Positions 26,184 to 35,462 of a stretch of 64,000 nucleotides of DNA are shown here, piece by piece (positions within the stretch are counted from its first letter, which is position 1; every line of letters begins with the position of its first letter). The position numbers were made by a program, and so were the translations under genes. The DNA is taken from the NCBI RefSeq assembly GCF_030815085.1, contig NZ_JAUSWG010000002.1; one strand, written 5' to 3'. The notes below the pieces were generated by a model. The model worked only from the letters and a program-made list of their open reading frames with translations. It made no database searches and was not told where the DNA came from. Source of the stretch: Paraclostridium ghonii. GTDB taxonomy: Bacteria > Bacillota > Clostridia > Peptostreptococcales > Peptostreptococcaceae.

Positions 26184-27599
26184 TTAACTTTTACTAAAAA
26201 ATCTCTTTAATAATGACATTTTGCTGTTGGTATTATCATTGCTATTTTTATAAAACTCATGTGCTTCTGGTAAAAGTTTATTTATCATCCAATCTAACGT
26301 ATAGTCTGCTTTCCATTTCACTACATTATCAAATCCTTCCATACTAGGCTTATCATTTTTAAATCCCGGTTTCCAGAATACATCTAGCATACTTATATTT
26401 TCTCTAGAACGCTTTACTCTTATTTCAGCCAAGATATCTCCTCTAATTTCACCATGTACATTAGGAGACAATGTCAATCTATCATCGTTCCAATTATTAT
26501 TAAAAATATTCCATTCTCCATTGTCATTAAAGTAGTCATGTTCTCTAGCAAAAAATAAGATTTCATTCCACTGCTGTTTACTTATGGTCATCAGACAATA
26601 TTTATCATCAATTTTTCTAATAGATTCCGCACCAAGCTTCTTATCGATTATTTTTTTAGATTTAAAATACTGTTCTTTTAATTCACAAAATAATTGAAAA
26701 ATATGATATCCAGTATGTGCATTAATATTAAATCGTATATTTTCTATCTGCATATATAACATTTCTTCATCTACATATCTACCTACATTATGTTTTCTTT
26801 TAAATTCATCTTCTTCAATAAAGTAGTCTTGCAGTAACATCTCTTGATTAAATGTAATGTCTACAGCAGAAATATCATGTTTCCTAAATTGTAATAAACA
26901 GCTAATCTTTTTTTCATAAGTTAACGGAATAAACGCAGTAAGCTGAATATCTCCATAACCGCGATTCCACATAGCAGTTTCATATGATTCATGATAACAA
27001 TCACTTGTAAGTAATTCAGTATCTTTTATAATACTAAAATATTTTATTCTTCCTGAATCGAATACCATATTTATGTCATCATAAATTTTTATGATAAATT
27101 CATTTTTCTTCTTGTTCCGTTCTATAATTAAATCAGTAATTTTTTTAAAATTATAAATATTGTCCTTAAATGAAAATTCCTTATTATTAGCTAATGTAAT
27201 TTTTTCTGGCTTATTATATCTATGTTCTTCGTCATCTAAAATTAAAATATTTAGACTCTCAATTTGTTTTGATATATTCGATTTATTAAATTTCTCAATA
27301 GTATTTTCTATTTTATTTCTGTCACTTCTTGATGTCACTTGAAAAGCAATTTTCTTGTCGTAGTCAATTAGATCAACTGCAATAAAATTTCCCGATACTT
27401 CTGCTGACATAGATACCAAATTTATACCAAATATCTCATTTAGTATTTTCCCAAATATCTCTTCACAAATTACGTTAATATCAGTCAGATTTATCTTGTT
27501 ACTTTCCTTAATACCCCGGGCAACTTCATGTAGTCTTCGTTTAATACTATCAATAGTAATATCTTTATCCTTAATATACTCTATAGTAAATTCTCGCAT
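26184..27599 (-). CDS. SMEK-domain protein with PD-(D/E)XK-like core, defence candidate
   Basis: 471 aa, GAGGTAA upstream. The N-terminal 170 residues match the SMEK domain: IKRRLHEVARGI, then LTDINVICEEIFGKILNEI, and the nuclease-like VDLIDYDKKIAFQVTSRSD (about 75-93) followed by KIENTIEKF. D...xK with AFQVTS is the usual SMEK/REase-like core. The C-terminal 300 residues (WNRGYGDIQLTAFIP, FARE, NWNDDRLTL) are not recognised. Such proteins occur in defence islands; here it is solitary, between a TnpC relic and the Qat operon. Activity is inferred. Confidence 0.7.
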   Translation of the reverse strand: MREFTIEYIKDKDITIDSIKRRLHEVARGIKESNKINLTDINVICEEIFGKILNEIFGINLVSMSAEVSGNFIAVDLIDYDKKIAFQVTSRSDRNKIENTIEKFNKSNISKQIESLNILILDDEEHRYNKPEKITLANNKEFSFKDNIYNFKKITDLIIERNKKKNEFIIKIYDDINMVFDSGRIKYFSIIKDTELLTSDCYHESYETAMWNRGYGDIQLTAFIPLTYEKKISCLLQFRKHDISAVDITFNQEMLLQDYFIEEDEFKRKHNVGRYVDEEMLYMQIENIRFNINAHTGYHIFQLFCELKEQYFKSKKIIDKKLGAESIRKIDDKYCLMTISKQQWNEILFFAREHDYFNDNGEWNIFNNNWNDDRLTLSPNVHGEIRGDILAEIRVKRSRENISMLDVFWKPGFKNDKPSMEGFDNVVKWKADYTLDWMINKLLPEAHEFYKNSNDNTNSKMSLLKRFFSKS

Positions 27600-28043
27600 T
27601 ATTTACCTCTTATTTATAAGACCTAATAGTAACTTACAATTCTATTAAGTCCGTTTTTTTAATTTTGTTTAAATAATTTTAGAAATTAATTATTTCATTT
27701 TTGTCTTTCTAGATCAATATATGATTCAGTTTTTATCCTACTTAATATTCACCCAGACTATGTCCTATTTATATTCAGTATGATAATTTTATTTCTTCAG
27801 TGGTAATCTTTATTACTATCCTCTAAATATCTATTTTATGTTATTTTCTAATTAAGTAAAATAATCTTGTTTAACTAAAAAAATCGTATGAATTATATCA
27901 ATACGACTTTTTTACCAAAGCCACCGATTTCTTACTTGTACTACGGTTCACCGCCAATAATCAACTCTCAAAATTTATATAGAAATTTGATAATAAAAAG
28001 ATAGATATGAACATATAAATATCTATCCTTTTATTATTTACAC
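27600..28043. other. Intergenic region with two hairpins
   Basis: No gene. Hairpin 27877-27913 (AAAAAAATCGTAT / ATACGACTTTTTT) lies 280 bp upstream of the SMEK start and carries a T-run on the minus strand; it could end an upstream short RNA. Hairpin 27991-28036 is the Qat operon terminator. Confidence 0.5.
27991..28036 (-). terminator. Terminator of the qat operon
   Basis: TAATAAAAAGATAGATAT and ATATCTATCCTTTTATTA form a long stem directly behind qatD. Confidence 0.8.
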
Positions 28044-28772
28044 TTAAATACTTCTATGTAAAAGTTCATTTAAGTTTTTATATACCAGTTCCTCACTATT
28101 TAATCCTAATATCTCACTTAATTTCTTATATGTTAAGTATAAATTCTCAGGTTCAGCTACTTTATTCCCAATTTTTGTAAACGGTCCATCTGACTCTACC
28201 AAAATTCTATCTAGTGGTATACTTTTAATTATTTCTAATCCTTTTTTTGTTTTCATCATTGAACTATTTACTGAAAGATAATATCCCTCTTTAATTATCT
28301 TTTCTAATGTGGATAAACTTCCTATATACCAATGAAAAATAGCATATTTAATTTTATTTTTGACTAATATACTAAGAACATCTTCTTCTGCGTTTCTTGA
28401 ATGAATTGACATTATTTTATTTTTATCTGCTACTACTGAACAAACATATTCAAATATTTCCTTTTGCTTATTTTTTGATCTTATATGTTCCCTTGAATAA
28501 TCTAAACCTACTTCTCCAATGTATTTTGTGGTAGCTAAGTATTTATTAAATATACTTTTATTAAACTTTTCACTTCCTGCTAATTGAGGATTAAATCCCA
28601 AAGCAAATTTAACATATTTTGTAACCTTAAAAATACTTGTATTAGCTTCATATAATTCGGGCATATTAGTCATGCATAATGTATAAATCAATTTATTATT
28701 AATATAGTTATATTTATTTCTGTAGTCTTCATAGTAATCTAAGTGAAAATGAAAATCTATTAAATTAGTCAT
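28044..28772 (-). CDS. qatD: QatD, TatD-family nuclease/hydrolase
   Basis: 242 aa. TatD-type metal-dependent hydrolase: FHFHLDYYED near the N-terminus (HxH metal ligands), GEVGLDYSRE (about 95), SIHSRNAEEDVL, FHWYIGS and LVESDGPF (metal-binding Asp). The last gene of a four-gene Qat antiphage operon, overlapping qatC by 8 bp (ATGACTAA). Shorter than housekeeping TatD (about 255-260 aa) but complete. It probably supplies the DNase or hydrolase activity; the Qat mechanism is not settled as far as I know. Confidence 0.87.
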   Translation of the reverse strand: MTNLIDFHFHLDYYEDYRNKYNYINNKLIYTLCMTNMPELYEANTSIFKVTKYVKFALGFNPQLAGSEKFNKSIFNKYLATTKYIGEVGLDYSREHIRSKNKQKEIFEYVCSVVADKNKIMSIHSRNAEEDVLSILVKNKIKYAIFHWYIGSLSTLEKIIKEGYYLSVNSSMMKTKKGLEIIKSIPLDRILVESDGPFTKIGNKVAEPENLYLTYKKLSEILGLNSEELVYKNLNELLHRSI

Positions 28773-30183
28773 TTCTATTTTCTCCTATACCTAGTCCTAA
28801 ATAATCTATTAATCCTAATTGATTTTTATCCTCTTCTATTATCATGTTTTTTATTTCTTCCATACTTATTCTATAAACTCTATTATATTCCCTTATTTCT
28901 TCTAACTCTAATTTACCCGTATTAATTAACAACCTATTAATATAACTATCGTCATCTATATGATTTATATATCTATTCAAACTATACATAACGGCTTTTA
29001 AGTCTTTTGCTTTTCCCTCAATTGAATTATTATTTTCAATAAACGTCTTACTTAACTTATTATAAGGATTATATTCATCTTTTAAATAATTCACTTTATT
29101 CATAGAAGATTTTCTTATTAAACATGGATAACAATAACCACAATTCATCGGTGTTTGTAATTTATCATACCTTGAATGACAAGGATGAGAACATGATATT
29201 GTCTTATACGCAGTTTTTTCAAATACATCTAGCTTAGAAACTTCTTCAACTATTTCTCCCTTAGATTTTAGTGCATATGGATTTAGAATTTTATTCTTTA
29301 CTCCTATATCATTCAAGATACCATTAAACTTATTAATAAAATATGGGTGAGTAGTTCTCGTACTGCAACTTCCTATTCTACTATCAGTTAACGGAACGTT
29401 TATACCAATAAGTCCATTTTCAGGTATATATACAGGTACTTCCCCTATTATTGAAGCAACTGCTAATGCTCCTGCTAAGAATAAAAATGACCTACTCCTA
29501 CTTGTTATTTCTGCCCCTATGTTCTTTTTTTCTCTATCTTTATTTAATGGAATACTCGGATTTGTATTAAATAATAATAATTCTTTATTTATATCAGGAA
29601 ACGCATCATTTATATTTTTGAAAATTTCATTTTGTCTTCCACCAAGCATTTTATATTCTTTAAATCCAACAAAACATGTTCTTTTTTCTTCATTTAATAA
29701 TTTTAATGCACCACAGAATGAATCCAATCCACCGGAAAATAAACTAACGCAATCAAAGTTATCTTTTTTTATTAACTTATATTTTTTATTAACTTTATTT
29801 CCTCTGTACTTCTCTTTACTTTTTCTAAAATTTATTTCCCATTTATCTCCACTTAAAAAACTTAACGTATCTTCTAATTCTATCTTAACTTTGTTCCATA
29901 TCTCAATTTCAATAACAGGTAGATATAATTCTATTTGTCTTGTCCAATTATCATCAAAATACTTTCTCGGAACTTTTTTATCAATAGCAAAAACACTCAT
30001 AGCTAAAATAATTAAATCTTCATTTATATCTGATAATGAACTTACTCCAAACCTTCTCCATAGGTCTTCTATATGCGTTTTTACATTAGATTTATTATTT
30101 TTATTCATAAGGTTAAAAATTAAAACTTCTTCACTTCCAAAATTTAATTCATCTTCTTCAACTTTATTAATCCAAATCTTCAT
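28765..30183 (-). CDS. qatC: QatC, QueC-like PP-loop enzyme
   Basis: About 472 aa. ATG 30183 overlaps the qatB stop as TAATG and has GGAGGG at the right distance; ATG 30189 is too close. The PP-loop ATP-pyrophosphatase motif VSLFSGGLDSFCGALK is at about 150-165. A zinc site is visible near the C-terminus (SCSHPCHSR, then CGYCYPCLIRKSS), as in QueC (7-cyano-7-deazaguanine synthase). Qat systems reuse this fold with an N-terminal extension, seen here as the first about 130 residues. It may modify a protein or nucleotide in defence. Confidence 0.88.
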   Translation of the reverse strand: MKIWINKVEEDELNFGSEEVLIFNLMNKNNKSNVKTHIEDLWRRFGVSSLSDINEDLIILAMSVFAIDKKVPRKYFDDNWTRQIELYLPVIEIEIWNKVKIELEDTLSFLSGDKWEINFRKSKEKYRGNKVNKKYKLIKKDNFDCVSLFSGGLDSFCGALKLLNEEKRTCFVGFKEYKMLGGRQNEIFKNINDAFPDINKELLLFNTNPSIPLNKDREKKNIGAEITSRSRSFLFLAGALAVASIIGEVPVYIPENGLIGINVPLTDSRIGSCSTRTTHPYFINKFNGILNDIGVKNKILNPYALKSKGEIVEEVSKLDVFEKTAYKTISCSHPCHSRYDKLQTPMNCGYCYPCLIRKSSMNKVNYLKDEYNPYNKLSKTFIENNNSIEGKAKDLKAVMYSLNRYINHIDDDSYINRLLINTGKLELEEIREYNRVYRISMEEIKNMIIEEDKNQLGLIDYLGLGIGENRND

Positions 30184-30872
30184 TAGCATCCCTCCATTAG
30201 TATAAATATCTCAAATGCTTCATCACATATTTTACTCATAAAATTTTTCCCTGCTCTACTCATCCAGTTAATATTTGTTAATTCTGCAATTGAATATTTA
30301 TTTTCTAATGTTATTCTTATATTATTTTTAATTTCATCTATTGCCCTGTTAGTTTTGTTAATACTTCCACATAAACCTTGTATCTTCTCAAAGAAGCTTG
30401 ATATGAAGCTCTTTTGTACATATGTTATTAAAAATTTTTGAAGTAAATCTTTATCCGATATAATGCTTTGCTCATCAAATATATCTATCTCTGTTAATAT
30501 TTCTGATACACAATCTCTTACTACACTATCCTCCACACTTTCGGTTTCAGGTGAAAAATACTCTATTAGTCCCATAAATATTTCATTATTATCTTTACCT
30601 ATTAAATTTTTTAATCCAATTTCCTCTAATGTATTATTTAAACCGTTCTTATTTAATAATCCAATGAAATTCATCATCTTAGAACCAGTTGAGGATACTT
30701 TTTGTTTACTTTGTACAGTACCTCCAGAACTACGTCGTGCTTCTGAATATTTCTTTAAGCACTTTCCTATTGATTCATTATCAAAATCATTTTTTGCCAT
30801 ATTAGTTACAGCAGATTTAGCATCTTTCCATAAATAACCTTTTGGTGGAATATATCCTTTTGATGTTCCCAT
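30183..30872 (-). CDS. qatB: QatB protein
   Basis: 229 aa, AAGGGGAAG upstream. N-terminal GTSKGYIPPKGYLWKDAKSA and a following RRSSGGTVQSKQKVSSTGSK patch, then a helical body. This Gly/Ser-rich start followed by helices is what I know of QatB, which has no recognised enzymatic motif. It is 11 bases behind qatA and coupled to qatC through TAATG. It probably serves as the adaptor or the modified substrate (inference). Confidence 0.82.
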   Translation of the reverse strand: MGTSKGYIPPKGYLWKDAKSAVTNMAKNDFDNESIGKCLKKYSEARRSSGGTVQSKQKVSSTGSKMMNFIGLLNKNGLNNTLEEIGLKNLIGKDNNEIFMGLIEYFSPETESVEDSVVRDCVSEILTEIDIFDEQSIISDKDLLQKFLITYVQKSFISSFFEKIQGLCGSINKTNRAIDEIKNNIRITLENKYSIAELTNINWMSRAGKNFMSKICDEAFEIFILMEGC

Positions 30873-30883
30873 AATTCTTCCCC

Positions 30884-32788
30884 TTACTTTCTCATATTCT
30901 TTATCTTGTCAAATGCTTCTTGTTGCTTTGGTCCAAATATTTGTTGTGACTTTAAGTAGCCTAATAATTCTTCTATCCTTTTTAAATCTTCTCTATGTAA
31001 ACCTACCAATAAATTTATGTTCGGTCCCTTCTTCATATCATCTGAAGTTAAATTTTTAAATTCTTTTATTATCAAATCCCTATATAAATCAAAATTTATA
31101 TATATATTAACTATATCTTCAAATAAATCATGATTTTGTCTAAACTTATTTAGTAGTGCTTTAATAATTTTTTCTCGAGTTTCCTCTGTGTTACTTCTTA
31201 ATTGTTCTATTAATTTTCTTCTAACCATTTTATCTTGAGCTTCACAAATATCATTAAGTATTTTTCTTTCATCAAATGATAATTTATTTTTAACAAAACT
31301 TACTTCACTAATTGATTCTCTTGATAAATAGAAATACTCCCTTAAATCTTCTTCATACAGATTATGTGGCTCTACAGCTACCCAGTTTTTCATCTTATCT
31401 GAATTCCATTTACTATATTTTGTATCTGTTAAATCCTCTCCTTCTTTTATTAATTCATATAGCTCTTTCAGTTCCTCTGCTTTTCCATTATTAGCTGATT
31501 GCCATACATATAACTCATTAAATAGACCTCTATCTATTTCTTCAAGTACCATTAATTTTGCAAGTGTAGATAGATTTGGTTTTAGACCTTGTATTTCAGC
31601 CATGCGTTTTCGTATATAATATGTATTTAAAAATCTTTTTGCTTGTCTTGGATTTCCTTTTAAACTTGTAGATACTACATCTGCTATATTTTCAAATATC
31701 ATTAGATGATTTTTAAATTCATCAAGTTTATCATCCTCATTTAAAAATTGACTAATATTATTATTTCCCTTTTTACTTAATGCATCTAATATATCATTTG
31801 AATTTATTATTCCACCTTTTATTATCAATCCTCTTCCAAATAATACTTCCATTAATTCGTTTGCTACTTCTACTTTTAAAAACATTTCACATATTAAAAA
31901 TAACATATAGTTTTTTATATCTGTTTCTGATAGCTCTGGTAACCTTATTGGCAATTGTATTATCTTTTCTATATAGTCATTTGATACATCTAATTTATCC
32001 TCATCAGTAAGCCTTGGATATTTCTTTTTCACTGCATAAGTAACAACTCTCTCATCTATTGCAACTATAAACGTAGTCCTCTGAACTGATAAAAATAACT
32101 TTATAGCTTCTAATGTTTCCAATATTCTATCCGGATTACATCTATCTAAATCATCAATCATAACGATTAAATTTTTTATACCGGCTTCTTTAAGTTGTTT
32201 TTCAAATTCTTCTCTAAATACCCTTACATTATCTATAATGTTCTCAGCAACATCTTCATTTAAATGTTCTTCTTTAAATTTCTGCATTTCATCTTCTAAT
32301 TTTTGAATATCATTTTTATTTTCAAAAGACTTCTTAACTTTAGAAATGATACCTTCAACTGATAATACAGGTATTCCTGTTGATAAGCTTAAAGCTAATG
32401 GTATGCCATTTTTAGCTACTGTTCCTGCTACTCTAAACCAGTTAACCCTCTTAATTAATGATTTAAATCCATCTTTAAATTCATCACCAATATTTTTATT
32501 TTCTTCTATAGCCTTTAATAAACTTCCCATTATAGCTGTCTTAGCATCATCATATCCTTCAAACATCCATGCATTTAATGATATTACTATTACCCCATCT
32601 TCCGTAGTTTCTTTGCTCTTTATCTTATCTTCTATCAATCCTAATAATGTTGACTTCCCACTTCCCCATGAACCAAAAAGACCTATTGTTAAAGGATTCA
32701 TTCTTTCATTGTTAGATATTTCATATATAAGCTCTGCATATGGTTTATATGCTAACATATCTATTTTAGATGCATTATCTGCCCACAT
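30884..32788 (-). CDS. qatA: QatA, KAP-family P-loop NTPase
   Basis: 634 aa from ATG 32788 (GGAGGGG upstream; the more upstream ATG is before that site). KAP NTPase: Walker A GLFGSWGSGKSTLLGLI (about 37-53), VISLNAWMFEGYDDAKTAIM, Walker B IVMIDDLDRCNPDRILETL (about 213-231), FIVAIDERVV, and RQAKRFLNTYYIRKRM. First gene of the Qat operon. KAP NTPases of defence systems are often membrane-associated; hydrophobic stretch IPLALSLSTGIPVLS (about 130) is inserted as usual. It probably senses infection or energises the complex. Confidence 0.9.
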   Translation of the reverse strand: MWADNASKIDMLAYKPYAELIYEISNNERMNPLTIGLFGSWGSGKSTLLGLIEDKIKSKETTEDGVIVISLNAWMFEGYDDAKTAIMGSLLKAIEENKNIGDEFKDGFKSLIKRVNWFRVAGTVAKNGIPLALSLSTGIPVLSVEGIISKVKKSFENKNDIQKLEDEMQKFKEEHLNEDVAENIIDNVRVFREEFEKQLKEAGIKNLIVMIDDLDRCNPDRILETLEAIKLFLSVQRTTFIVAIDERVVTYAVKKKYPRLTDEDKLDVSNDYIEKIIQLPIRLPELSETDIKNYMLFLICEMFLKVEVANELMEVLFGRGLIIKGGIINSNDILDALSKKGNNNISQFLNEDDKLDEFKNHLMIFENIADVVSTSLKGNPRQAKRFLNTYYIRKRMAEIQGLKPNLSTLAKLMVLEEIDRGLFNELYVWQSANNGKAEELKELYELIKEGEDLTDTKYSKWNSDKMKNWVAVEPHNLYEEDLREYFYLSRESISEVSFVKNKLSFDERKILNDICEAQDKMVRRKLIEQLRSNTEETREKIIKALLNKFRQNHDLFEDIVNIYINFDLYRDLIIKEFKNLTSDDMKKGPNINLLVGLHREDLKRIEELLGYLKSQQIFGPKQQEAFDKIKNMRK

Positions 32789-32900
32789 AAATTCCCCTCC
32801 ATTATACATAAATATACTTTATTTCCTATTATACACCATATTAATTTAACCTTAAACATTGTAATAGTAAGATAATTTAACTTTATATTTCACATAAAAT

Positions 32901-32929
32901 AAAAACAAGTAGAGTCGCTACTTGTTTTT
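32901..32929. terminator. Hairpin between prophage genes and qat operon
   Basis: AAAAACAAGTAG ... CTACTTGTTTTT, a 12-bp stem with T-runs in both directions. Confidence 0.8.
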
Positions 32930-32942
32930 ATAAAATCTTACA

Positions 32943-33299
32943 TTATATTTTTAATTTTTGCTTAAATTCTTCTTTAAAATCTTTTTCATGCAATTTATTA
33001 TAGAATGATAACCCTATTAATTTATACTTTTCATTGTCAACTAATACACTATTTTCAACCTCAAAAGATGAATCTTTCAGTAATAAATTTTTTTATCCAT
33101 AAACCCTATAATTAAGCTTCCTACTCCCTACAGTTTCATCAATATCTAAAAGTTCTACAACTCCCTTTTCACAACTAACTATAACCCTCAAATTATTAAA
33201 ATATCTAAAATTAATAATCTCAAACATAATATCTGTATCTCTATTGATAATAAACTCTGTTATGAGATAAGTCTTATTTCCAGGAGGGATTAGCCCTCC
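32943..33299 (-). pseudogene. Interrupted small gene behind the DnaD-like gene
   Basis: On the minus strand one frame runs from the DnaD-like gene's stop to 32943 but contains an in-frame TAA at 33093-33095. Before the stop it encodes EFIINRDTDIMFEIINFRYF, after it DSSFEVENSVLVDNEKYKLI and then a Lys-rich end. The frame is kept across the stop, so it looks like a recently broken gene (or a sequencing error) of unknown function. Confidence 0.45.
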
Positions 33300-34175
33300 C
33301 TATTTAAATTTATTTTTACTATTTTGTAATAAAATTTTTTCTAATTCTTCTGGACTATATTTCATAAAATTATCACTCCCATTAAAATTATGAACTTTGG
33401 GATTTAATGTTATTTCTGAATTATTTTTATTAAAATTGGTTATACTTTTATTACATTTACTTTTAATACTATTTTGAATCCTTTGAGCTTCTAACTCCTC
33501 TAAAGTGGTTATGTGCGAATTTAACCACTTTTTTATTATTCCTTTTAAATATCCTAAGTTTAGGTTTCCTCTCTCAGTACATATCTCTATGGCTCTTTTA
33601 AATAATCCAACTTCTATAAGTTGTGACCACCCTATAAGTTGTTCTGCTACTAAACCATTAATTACACCTATATTAGATTGATATAGTTTTGAAAATTCTT
33701 TTATCAATTCTTCTTTACCTAAATACATATTATTTATAGTATTGGTATTATGGTATGGTATTAGGGTTTTTTGGTCGGGATTTAAATCCGTACCGTCCGA
33801 CTTTAAATCCGAGGGGTTAGGGTTTATATCCGATAGCTTTTTATCTGTATCTACTAATGAAGAATAATTTTCACCCAAGCAATAATATGAGTAAGTTCCC
33901 CCAGCTTTAATAGTTTTATGTTTCAAAACTTTAACCTTAGACATTTTTTTAAGCCTTCTATATACTGAATCGTTGCTTTTTATATTTGTAATAGGCAAAT
34001 CTTCTATTATTCCTTCATATTTAATCCAATAATATTTGTCTCCATCTATAATTTTACTGGTCATCTTCCCGTTATCCTTAAATCTTACGAACCATCTTAA
34101 AATAAGCAGGTCTCTATCATCTAACCCTAATTTAATTGCATTTTCTTGACTAAAACCATGTATCGTATATTCCAA
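33300..34175 (-). CDS. Phage replication protein, DnaD-like
   Basis: 291 aa. The N-terminal winged-helix (LGLDDRDLLILRWFVRFKDNG ... NDSVYRRLKKMSKVKVLKHK) is a replisome-organiser type DNA-binding domain. The linker DLNPDQKTLIPYHN is followed by a DnaD-like helical domain (KEFSKLYQSNIGVINGLVAE ... LGYLKGIIKKWLNSHI). Such proteins load the helicase at phage origins. It ends a minus-strand early operon of a prophage remnant. No DnaC-type loader follows, so the replication module is incomplete. Confidence 0.8.
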   Translation of the reverse strand: MEYTIHGFSQENAIKLGLDDRDLLILRWFVRFKDNGKMTSKIIDGDKYYWIKYEGIIEDLPITNIKSNDSVYRRLKKMSKVKVLKHKTIKAGGTYSYYCLGENYSSLVDTDKKLSDINPNPSDLKSDGTDLNPDQKTLIPYHNTNTINNMYLGKEELIKEFSKLYQSNIGVINGLVAEQLIGWSQLIEVGLFKRAIEICTERGNLNLGYLKGIIKKWLNSHITTLEELEAQRIQNSIKSKCNKSITNFNKNNSEITLNPKVHNFNGSDNFMKYSPEELEKILLQNSKNKFK

Positions 34176-34210
34176 GTTGAATCACCTACTTCTTTTGTTA
34201 ATTTATACAA

Positions 34211-34330
34211 TTACATATCCAACTTAGTTTGTACTTCTTCTACTGTATCGGCTGTTAAAACTTGTCCACCATCTATTTTATATTGTGCTAATTCTAATAC
34301 GCTTGATTGAGTATTTTGTATATTATTCAT
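34211..34330 (-). CDS. 39-aa prophage protein
   Basis: AGGAGG precedes ATG 34330. The product MNNIQNTQSSVLELAQYKID continues as GGQVLTADTVEEVQTKLDM. No function known; spacing to the genes on both sides is that of an operon. Confidence 0.55.
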   Translation of the reverse strand: MNNIQNTQSSVLELAQYKIDGGQVLTADTVEEVQTKLDM

Positions 34331-34342
34331 TTAATTATCCTC

Positions 34343-34819
34343 CTATTTAATCATTAGTGAAATACCTGGTTCTCTCATATGTGCCCCTTCAATTTCTATT
34401 CCAGATTTTAAATCAGATTTAATTAAGTCTTTATTTACTTTATAAGTTTGAACTACTTCTATATATTTGCTTGGAAGTTTACTTTCATCATCTATTTTTA
34501 AAGTTGAAACTCCTTTTCTTAAAGTTAAATTCCCTAATGGTGTTTCTATTTTTTTTACTTCCATTTTCTCCATACAAACTTTAGTGTAATCTCTTAATCT
34601 TTTTATGTTATTTTCTTTAACTCTCTTTATCTTATTTAATCTATCTATTTCAGCTTTTATTGCATCAGCATCACTTTCTAAACTTCTAACAACTTGTATA
34701 ATCCCTTTTCCTTTGTTAGCTACTTCTTTAGCTATGACTTCCTTTATTTGTTGAACCTCTTCTATTTCATCTAAATCCCTTAAAGCTACTAAGTCATTGG
34801 ATAATTCATATAGATTCAT
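34343..34819 (-). CDS. Siphovirus Gp157 family protein
   Basis: 158 aa from ATG 34819, with GGAGGG upstream. MNLYELSNDLVAL at the N-terminus, a long coiled coil (about 30-100, with VRSLESDADAIKAEIDRL) and the C-terminal LPSKYIEVVQTYKVNKDLIK are the Gp157 signature. In Streptococcus phage Sfi studies the family was linked to phage resistance; its normal role is unclear. Part of the early operon. Confidence 0.8.
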   Translation of the reverse strand: MNLYELSNDLVALRDLDEIEEVQQIKEVIAKEVANKGKGIIQVVRSLESDADAIKAEIDRLNKIKRVKENNIKRLRDYTKVCMEKMEVKKIETPLGNLTLRKGVSTLKIDDESKLPSKYIEVVQTYKVNKDLIKSDLKSGIEIEGAHMREPGISLMIK

Positions 34820-34907
34820 TGATATTCCCTCCATTTTTTCGTATAATATAATCAGTTTTTAAATTTTTAAAGTATTTGGATTGAGCCTCTGCAAAGGCTC
34901 TTTTCTT

Positions 34908-35162
34908 TTATCCATAATAAGTCTCATGTGTATTGGCTTTGAATATTTCCAATTCTTCAAGTAATCTTTCTGTATATTCTATTTCTTTATTTACATATTT
35001 AAGGGTTTGTTCCCAAGCTTCTATCTTAATTTTCAACTCTCTTATATGAGTTTTTAGATATATTGACGATTCTTTAAGATTAGCTTTATCATTTTCTATC
35101 ATTTCTTTTGTAGTTGAAATTTGAGCTTCTAATATAACTTTAATTTTTAATAACTCATGCAT
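34908..35162 (-). CDS. Coiled-coil prophage protein
   Basis: 84 aa, almost entirely helical with charged heptads (LKIKVILEAQISTTKEMIEN ... IKIEAWEQTLKYVNKEIEYT). No motif. AGGTGATAAA precedes the ATG; eight bases separate it from the next upstream gene. Confidence 0.55.
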   Translation of the reverse strand: MHELLKIKVILEAQISTTKEMIENDKANLKESSIYLKTHIRELKIKIEAWEQTLKYVNKEIEYTERLLEELEIFKANTHETYYG

Positions 35163-35170
35163 TTTATCAC

Positions 35171-35296
35171 CTACTTTCTTTCAATTCCCATTCCTGCAAA
35201 CTGTCCATCTGCATAAACTATGACCCAATTTTTCTTAGTGTAAAGCTCCATGCAATCTCCTATAGTTAATTCAAAGAAACTTTTGTTCATATTCAC
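35171..35296 (-). CDS. Small prophage protein, about 41 aa
   Basis: GTG 35296 lies seven bases after GGGGG; ATG 35290 is in frame. Encodes NKSFFELTIGDCMELYTKKN, then WVIVYADGQFAGMGIERK. Unknown function. Confidence 0.5.
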   Translation of the reverse strand: MNMNKSFFELTIGDCMELYTKKNWVIVYADGQFAGMGIERK

Positions 35297-35310
35297 TTGT
35301 CATCCCCCTT

Positions 35311-35451
35311 TTAAAATCTACCACCATTTCTAACCCACTTTTCATAACTCAATCTATCCAAGCGATATTCTCTACCAACTCTAGTGGTGCAAAACAACTT
35401 ATTTTCATCAGTATACTTAGTTAACATTCTTACATACTTTTCAGATGCCAT
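35311..35451 (-). CDS. Small prophage protein, 46 aa
   Basis: AGGAGGGGGAG precedes ATG 35451. Encodes MASEKYVRMLTKYTDENKLF, then RVGREYRLDRLSYEKWVRNG. Basic, possibly a fragment-like excisionase or DNA-binding peptide; not recognised with confidence. Confidence 0.55.
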   Translation of the reverse strand: MASEKYVRMLTKYTDENKLFCTTRVGREYRLDRLSYEKWVRNGGRF

Positions 35452-35462
35452 TTCTCCCCCTC

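Noticed and set aside
34870..34900. Plus-strand terminator GAGCCT...AGGCTC within the prophage early operon
   Set aside because: Short stem, wrong orientation for the operon and no plus-strand gene to end.
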